Positions 59,806 through 64,000 of a stretch of DNA of 64,000 nucleotides are shown piece by piece. The DNA is from Caldalkalibacillus uzonensis (GTDB taxonomy: Bacteria; Bacillota; Bacilli; Caldalkalibacillales; Caldalkalibacillaceae). Numbering within the stretch: the stretch's first letter is position 1; every line of letters starts with the position of its first letter. The stretch spans positions 248,001 to 312,000 of the forward strand of contig NZ_JAUSUQ010000002.1 in the NCBI RefSeq assembly GCF_030814135.1, read 5' to 3'. The translations under genes and the position numbers were made by a program. Below the pieces are notes generated by a model that saw nothing but the letters and a program-made list of their open reading frames with translations, was not told where the DNA came from and ran no database searches.

Positions 59806-61028
59806 GATTTTTCCTCCTTCACATATTCTCCGTATTTGGCATATACCACTTCTTCCTGATACAAGCGTTCAATTTCCTCTTCTGACAGCCCGATTTCCTT
59901 TAACTTTTCCGTCGTATGTTGACCCAGTAACGGAGCCGGCTCCCTAATCGCCAGCGGCGTTTTAGAAAACTTGATCGGGATCCCAATCGTTTTGATCCGT
60001 CCTAGTTTGGGATGATCAAGTTCAACCACCATCTCTCTCGCCTCAACATGAGGATCATTTAAAGCTTGATCATATGTGTACACAGGACCGCCCGGTATGC
60101 CCGCTTCATCCAGCTTTTGGACCCAATAAGACGTTGTTTCCTGCCTTAAGATATGTTCGATCTCCTGTTCCAGAATATCGATGTTCTCCATTCGTGTTGC
60201 TAAATCGATAAAGCGGGGATCTTCTATCCATTCCGGCCGCTTTAAAACCTGTTGACACAAACGTTCCCATAGCCGTTGATTTCCTGCACCGATCGTCACG
60301 AACCCATCCTTTGTTTTATAAGCTTGATACGGAGTTGACCGCCTATGTCTAGTTCCGGTGGGTTCGGGGATTTCTCCAGCACCAAAGTAAGCTGCAGATT
60401 CCCATACCGTCCAGGCCAGACCGGCATCCACTAGTGACGTATCAAGATACTGCCCTTCCCCTGTTTTCATCTTGTGAATATAAGCTCCTAAAATGCCGTA
60501 AATGGCTGTCGCTCCTGCGGCGATATCATTGATGGCGATGCCCACCTTGACCGGACGCCCGTCCGGTTCCCCGGTCATGCGCATAAACCCTGTAAACCCT
60601 TGGGCAATGATATCAAATCCTCCTTTATGACTATAAGGGCCATATTGTCCAAAGCCGGAAATGGAACAGTAAATGATGCCAGGGTTAACCTTGGCCACCT
60701 GCTCATAATCAATGCCTAACTTCTGGGTGACACCGGGCCGGAAATTTTCAATAACAACATCGGCTTCCTTGGCCAGCTTTAGAAAAATTTCCCGACCTTT
60801 TGCTGACTTCAAATTCAAGGCCAGACTTTTCTTATTCCGGTTCGGCATGGCAAAGCAGTAGCCTTCCCCATTTATAAAAGGGCCTAGCCGCCTTGAATCA
60901 TCCCCTTGAGGAAATTTTTCGACCTTTGTCACTTCGGCCCCCATATCGGCCAGCACCATCGTACAGTAAGGGCCAGCTAAAAATTGGGTCAAATCCAGTA
61001 CTTTCATGCCTTGAAGCGGCAGCATCAT
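59802..61028 (-). CDS. Type III (CaiB/BaiF) CoA-transferase
   Basis: 408 residues with the family N-terminus (KVLDLTQFLAGPYCTMVLAD, MGAEVTKVEKFPQGDDSR). NRNKKSLALNLKSAKGREIF follows. The catalytic Asp is in VGIAINDIAAGATAIYGIL (about residue 170), and GIPIKFSKTPLAIREPAPLLG lies near the C-terminus. It is the first gene of an operon reaching to 51994. CoA activation of an imported acid is the natural role. The upstream intergenic region is shared with a divergent citrate synthase gene and contains GntR-like operator motifs. It is a diverged paralog of the CoA-transferase at 20871-22058. Confidence 0.9.
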   Translation of the reverse strand: MMLPLQGMKVLDLTQFLAGPYCTMVLADMGAEVTKVEKFPQGDDSRRLGPFINGEGYCFAMPNRNKKSLALNLKSAKGREIFLKLAKEADVVIENFRPGVTQKLGIDYEQVAKVNPGIIYCSISGFGQYGPYSHKGGFDIIAQGFTGFMRMTGEPDGRPVKVGIAINDIAAGATAIYGILGAYIHKMKTGEGQYLDTSLVDAGLAWTVWESAAYFGAGEIPEPTGTRHRRSTPYQAYKTKDGFVTIGAGNQRLWERLCQQVLKRPEWIEDPRFIDLATRMENIDILEQEIEHILRQETTSYWVQKLDEAGIPGGPVYTYDQALNDPHVEAREMVVELDHPKLGRIKTIGIPIKFSKTPLAIREPAPLLGQHTTEKLKEIGLSEEEIERLYQEEVVYAKYGEYVKEEKS

Positions 61029-61050
61029 TTCACTCCTTCCACAACTTTAT

Positions 61051-61166
61051 TTTGTATACATAACACATTATAATGAATTAACATTTCCCGGTCAATAACA
61101 TTATGAATTTTTTAATGATTACCGCAGCATTGTCATCAATTTATTTGTTTTGTATAATGTATAATG
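61051..61166. promoter_or_regulatory. Divergent control region with repeated TTTTGTATA motifs
   Basis: TTTTGTATAC with the palindrome TGTATACA at 61053-61060 lies on the CoA-transferase side. TTTTGTATAATGTATAATG at 61149-61166 is close to the citrate synthase side and contains a direct repeat GTATAATG. FCD-type GntR proteins bind TTGTATACA-like palindromes, and a GntR gene follows the citrate synthase. They are therefore candidate operators for both divergent promoters. Confidence 0.5.
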
Positions 61167-61265
61167 TGCAAAGAATAAAATTTTTTCTATATTTTTGGTC
61201 ATTGCTTCATAAAAAATGATCGTTTAGTATGTGCACTTTTGAAAAGAAGGGGAGGAAAAAATCAT

Positions 61266-62396
61266 ATGTCAAAAACTAATTTTGCTGCTGGTCTAGAAGA
61301 TGTCATAGCTGGCACGTCCGGCATTTGTTTCATTGATGGAAAGGAAGGGAAGCTGATCTACTCCGGGTATAGTGTAGAAGATCTGGTCAAGCACGACGCT
61401 TCCTTTGAAGAAGTCGTTTATTTGCTTCATCACCAGCAATTGCCAACCCTAGAACAACTTAACGCATTTAAACAAGCTCTTGTTGAGGAATTATCGTTGT
61501 CTAACAATATGATTGAGCTCATGCGATCATTCGTTCCCCATGTCAGTCCTATGGTGGCCTTGCGCTCGGCCGTTTCATTATTGCAAACAGAAGACCGGCC
61601 GGTGCGGGAAATGGATCAAGAAGACCTGCGCTCCATCGCCTTACGTTTGGTCGCCAAAATGCCTTCCTTAGTGGCGGCAATCCATCGTATCCGTGAAGGA
61701 CAGGATGTCTTACAGCCGGACAAAAAATTATCCTTAGCTGCCAACTTTTTGTATATGCTCAGCGGACAGGTCCCGGAACCTTTAGAGGAAAAGACAATGA
61801 ATATCGCACTGATCTTACATGCCGATCATGAATTTAATGCTTCCACCTTTGCAGCCCGAGTGACAGCGGCCACTGAGTCGGATCTGTATTCTGCTGTCAC
61901 CTCCGCCATTGGTACATTAAAAGGCCCTCTCCACGGGGGAGCAAATGAGGCCGTAATGAAACTGCTGTTCGAAATTGGAGACGTGGACAATGTTGAAGCT
62001 GTGATTCAACGCAAACTGGAGAATAAGGTCAAAATTAGCGGCTTTGGTCACCGTGTCTATAAAACGATGGACCCTCGGGCCAGCATCCTCAAACGCATGT
62101 CCAAAGAAATAGGAGAAAAGAAGGGTAACACAAAGTGGTATGAGTTAACTGAAGCGGTGGAAAGGGTGGTTTTTGAGAAGAAAGGATTATATCCCAATGT
62201 AGATCTTTATTCTGCTTCCACTTATTATGTCCTGGGGATTAAAATGGATCTGTTTACCCCCATTTTTGCTGTCAGCCGTATAGGAGGTTGGACAGCACAC
62301 ATTCTTGAACAGTACGCTAACAACCGGCTAATCCGACCACTGTCTGTCTACACAGGCCACCAACGTCGTGAATATGTTCCTCCAGAACAGCGTTGA
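61266..62396 (+). CDS. Citrate/2-methylcitrate synthase family protein
   Basis: 376 residues, the short form of bacterial citrate synthase. Catalytic residues appear in order: His in LHADHEFNASTFAARV, His in GPLHGGANEAV, and His and Asp in SGFGHRVYKTMDPRAS; RPLSVYTG is near the C-terminus. It condenses acetyl-CoA or propionyl-CoA with oxaloacetate. GGGGAGG precedes the ATG at 61266. It is divergent from the CoA-transferase operon and followed by a GntR gene. Its placement argues for a special role, such as a methylcitrate-type step, rather than the main TCA enzyme. Sequence alone does not decide between acetyl-CoA and propionyl-CoA. Confidence 0.88.
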   Translation: MSKTNFAAGLEDVIAGTSGICFIDGKEGKLIYSGYSVEDLVKHDASFEEVVYLLHHQQLPTLEQLNAFKQALVEELSLSNNMIELMRSFVPHVSPMVALRSAVSLLQTEDRPVREMDQEDLRSIALRLVAKMPSLVAAIHRIREGQDVLQPDKKLSLAANFLYMLSGQVPEPLEEKTMNIALILHADHEFNASTFAARVTAATESDLYSAVTSAIGTLKGPLHGGANEAVMKLLFEIGDVDNVEAVIQRKLENKVKISGFGHRVYKTMDPRASILKRMSKEIGEKKGNTKWYELTEAVERVVFEKKGLYPNVDLYSASTYYVLGIKMDLFTPIFAVSRIGGWTAHILEQYANNRLIRPLSVYTGHQRREYVPPEQR

Positions 62397-62515
62397 TATA
62401 TAACCGGGACTAGTATCTGCAATGGATACCATAATCAAAGATATGTTCCACAAATTGAAGCCGAACGGGTAAAATATAACTATAATATTTTTACTAATAA
62501 AAGGGGTTTGGTCCT

Positions 62516-63199
62516 ATGAGCAAAATACAGCCAAAAACGGTTACCGATGCTGTTTATGAACAAATAAAATCCGATATTATTGCTGGTGTCTATCGTCCCG
62601 GTCAGCGGTTAATGGAAACAGAATTGGCCCAAAAACTGCAAGTAAGCCGTACCCCTGTAAGAGATGCAATGATTCGCCTGGAACAGGAAGGTTTGACAAC
62701 AATCCGCCCTCATCGTGGCATTTATGTGCGGAAATTATCCAAAAAAGATATTCAGGATTACTATCAACTACGGGCTGTACTGGAAGGGCTGGGGGCCAAA
62801 TTGGCCGCGGTCAACGGAACGGAAGAAGATCATCAGGAATTGAAGAACATGTTAATAAAAATGCGTGAGATTTTAGATGCTTATCAGCACTCCCAAGATT
62901 TTAAGGAAATGGCTCTCTGTAATAACCAGTTTCATGAGTTAATCTTTAAAATTGGAGGCAATCAAGTTCTAGCCCAGACACAAGCTACCTTGGCCAACCC
63001 CATCGCCCTGGTTCGCTCCATTTCCTGGTTCAATACGAAAAGAATCGCCGAAGTTTGGTTGGAGCATAAAAACATCGTGGAGGCCATTGTTGCCCGGGAT
63101 GCAGAACTGGCTCAGAAAAGAGCAGAAGAACATATTTATCAAGCATGGAAGTCAGCAGAGTCCAAGTTGGACCAACTGGAAGATGAGGGGGAAAAATAA
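62516..63199 (+). CDS. GntR-family (FCD) transcriptional regulator
   Basis: 227 residues: an N-terminal winged helix (residues 8-72; DAVYEQIKSDIIAGVYRPGQRL, TELAQKLQVSRTPVRDAM) and a C-terminal FCD domain. The metal/ligand residues appear as CNNQFHELIF, LEHKNIVEAI and RAEEHIYQA. The domain is complete, unlike that of the disrupted GntR at 4581-5267. AAAAGGGG lies before the ATG, and TATAAT-like sequence occurs just upstream. It lies between a citrate synthase and a carboxylate transporter and is the likely regulator of the divergent acid-catabolic operon. Confidence 0.92.
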   Translation: MSKIQPKTVTDAVYEQIKSDIIAGVYRPGQRLMETELAQKLQVSRTPVRDAMIRLEQEGLTTIRPHRGIYVRKLSKKDIQDYYQLRAVLEGLGAKLAAVNGTEEDHQELKNMLIKMREILDAYQHSQDFKEMALCNNQFHELIFKIGGNQVLAQTQATLANPIALVRSISWFNTKRIAEVWLEHKNIVEAIVARDAELAQKRAEEHIYQAWKSAESKLDQLEDEGEK

Positions 63200-63222
63200 T
63201 AAAATGATGAGACAATACAAAC

Positions 63223-64000
63223 ATGAGTGTTATGTTGCAGGTCAATCGTAAAATCACGATCTTCTTTCTGCTTAATATTAGTTCTTTTCTTCTTTTCTTT
63301 CTTATCCCAACAGAGCATGCCAAGATGCTCGTCGTACTCGTCTTTGCTCTCACCGGTTGGGGAATGAGAGCACTTCCTCAACCGCTCATCTCCCTCTCTA
63401 TCATACTTTACATTGCTATAATGGGGATCCATTCCTTTAACGATGCTTTGACAGGCTTTGGTCAGCCCTTTGTTTGGTTACTCCTATCCACATTTGTGTT
63501 AGCCGCCGCATTTGAAAAAACAGGATTAGGCAAACGGATCGCTTTATTTTTACTCAGACAAGTAGGAGGCAGATTGCCATCTGCCCTCTTGTCGGTATTT
63601 TTGGCCATGATCATTTTGAGTTTTTTTATCCCAACAGCGGCGGGAAGAGTAGCCATGCTGATCCCCGTCTGCCTGGGATTGATCCAAGTTGTACATGCCT
63701 ACGAACGCTCGTCCAATTTTGCCAAAACGATGCTAATGGGGGTAGCCTTCACCTCAAGCTTTATGTCTTGGGCCATCATCACCGGCTCAAGTTCAACGAT
63801 TTATGCCGCTTCCACCCTGCATATGATGACAGGCTTTCAATGGACCTATTTTTATTGGTTTGTTCTTAATTTTCCCATTGTAGTGATTCTTACATTAACT
63901 TTATGGTTCATTGGGAGTCTTTTATATCCCGTTAATAAGCATGCGATTCCGGAAAGTGCGGCTTATATTGAAGCAGAGTGGAAAAAGATGGGAGGCATCA
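63223..64000 (+). CDS. SLC13/DASS-type carboxylate transporter, N-terminal part (runs off right edge)
   Basis: 259 open codons to the window end. Several hydrophobic segments are visible: about residues 10-27, 34-50, 58-68, 82-100 and 124-150. The blocks WLLLSTFVLAAAFEKTGLGKRIA, FFIPTAAGRVAMLIPV and SSTIYAAS resemble the DASS/SLC13 sodium-dicarboxylate family, where an SNT-like motif binds the carboxylate; here it appears as TGSSSTI. The ATG at 63223 has only a weak ribosome site; alternative start ATG 63232. It follows the GntR gene by 24 bases and may share its transcript. The C-terminus is outside the window. Confidence 0.8.
   Translation, partial: MSVMLQVNRKITIFFLLNISSFLLFFLIPTEHAKMLVVLVFALTGWGMRALPQPLISLSIILYIAIMGIHSFNDALTGFGQPFVWLLLSTFVLAAAFEKTGLGKRIALFLLRQVGGRLPSALLSVFLAMIILSFFIPTAAGRVAMLIPVCLGLIQVVHAYERSSNFAKTMLMGVAFTSSFMSWAIITGSSSTIYAASTLHMMTGFQWTYFYWFVLNFPIVVILTLTLWFIGSLLYPVNKHAIPESAAYIEAEWKKMGGI

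Noticed and set aside
1-64000. tRNA, rRNA or CRISPR arrays
   Set aside because: No cloverleaf-like sequence, rRNA segment or regularly spaced direct repeat array was seen; the only regular repeats are the 11-base Pho hexamers.

Overview
The window is chromosomal DNA of an endospore-forming member of the Bacillaceae. Evidence for this: strong GGAGG-type ribosome binding sites before most genes; sporulation genes (a RacA-like chromosome anchor, the prkA-yhbH-spoVR block, a run of YheC/YheD spore-coat ATP-grasp proteins, a YteA-type DksA/TraR protein); Gram-positive lipoprotein signals on solute-binding proteins; and Bacillus-type PhoP, Spo0A, sigma-K and ECF promoter motifs. A cytochrome bd oxidase, a tungsten-type aldehyde oxidoreductase, L-lysine 6-dehydrogenase and several CoA-dependent acid-catabolic genes suggest an aerobic, possibly thermophilic or alkaliphilic Bacillaceae such as Caldalkalibacillus. 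The genus is a guess.

Layout. 1-5.3 kb: hexuronate/aldonate locus (mannonate dehydratase cut by the window edge, a zinc alcohol dehydrogenase, a DctPQM TRAP transporter and a GntR regulator broken by a nonsense codon). 5.6-11.0 kb: a gene graveyard holding a 5'-truncated efflux adaptor, an intact MacB/YknY-type ATPase, a wrecked permease, an HtrA-like protease damaged at both ends, one intact response regulator, the first 13 codons of its histidine kinase, and a second response regulator whose tail is fused to antisense kinase sequence at a deletion junction. 11.4-13.3 kb: aldehyde:ferredoxin oxidoreductase with a MoaD-like partner. 13.4-19.5 kb: an acrylyl-CoA reductase-like enzyme, a YeeE/YedE sulfur transporter with an in-frame TGA at a conserved Cys position, an aldehyde dehydrogenase plus L-lysine 6-dehydrogenase pair, and racA. 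19.6-29.3 kb: acyl-CoA dehydrogenase plus CoA-transferase behind a possible attenuator leader, a DUF3870 protein, cydAB, threonine aldolase, gamma-glutamyltranspeptidase and phosphatidylserine decarboxylase.

29.4-36.8 kb: a Na/phosphate cotransporter behind a textbook four-repeat Pho box, then a sigma-K-type promoter driving four tandem YheC/YheD ATP-grasp paralogs and a small acetyltransferase-like protein. 36.9-45.5 kb: a Nudix hydrolase, a frameshifted double NlpC/P60 protein, an M20 dipeptidase, a YteA-like protein, an ECF sigma/anti-sigma/asparagine synthase operon with an autoregulatory promoter, and a compact arsR-arsI locus with three copies of one operator. 45.6-51.8 kb: spoVR-yhbH-prkA and an alanine/sodium symporter.

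52-64 kb: one long leftward operon running CoA-transferase, enoyl-CoA hydratase, thioesterase, TctC-TctB-TctA, LarA-like racemase, D-2-hydroxyacid dehydrogenase and FAH-family hydrolase to a terminator. Diverging from it are a citrate/methylcitrate synthase, a GntR/FCD regulator and a partial SLC13-type carboxylate transporter. Together these look like an uptake and catabolic system for an unidentified (hydroxy)carboxylic acid.

The most interesting items are the TGA-for-Cys sulfur transporter, the four-paralog ATP-grasp coat cluster, the unassigned acid-catabolic operon, the ECF-asparagine synthase operon and the possible attenuated leader before the CoA-transferase/acyl-CoA dehydrogenase pair. 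Several genes carry single-base frameshifts or nonsense codons. Some of these could be sequencing errors rather than real lesions.
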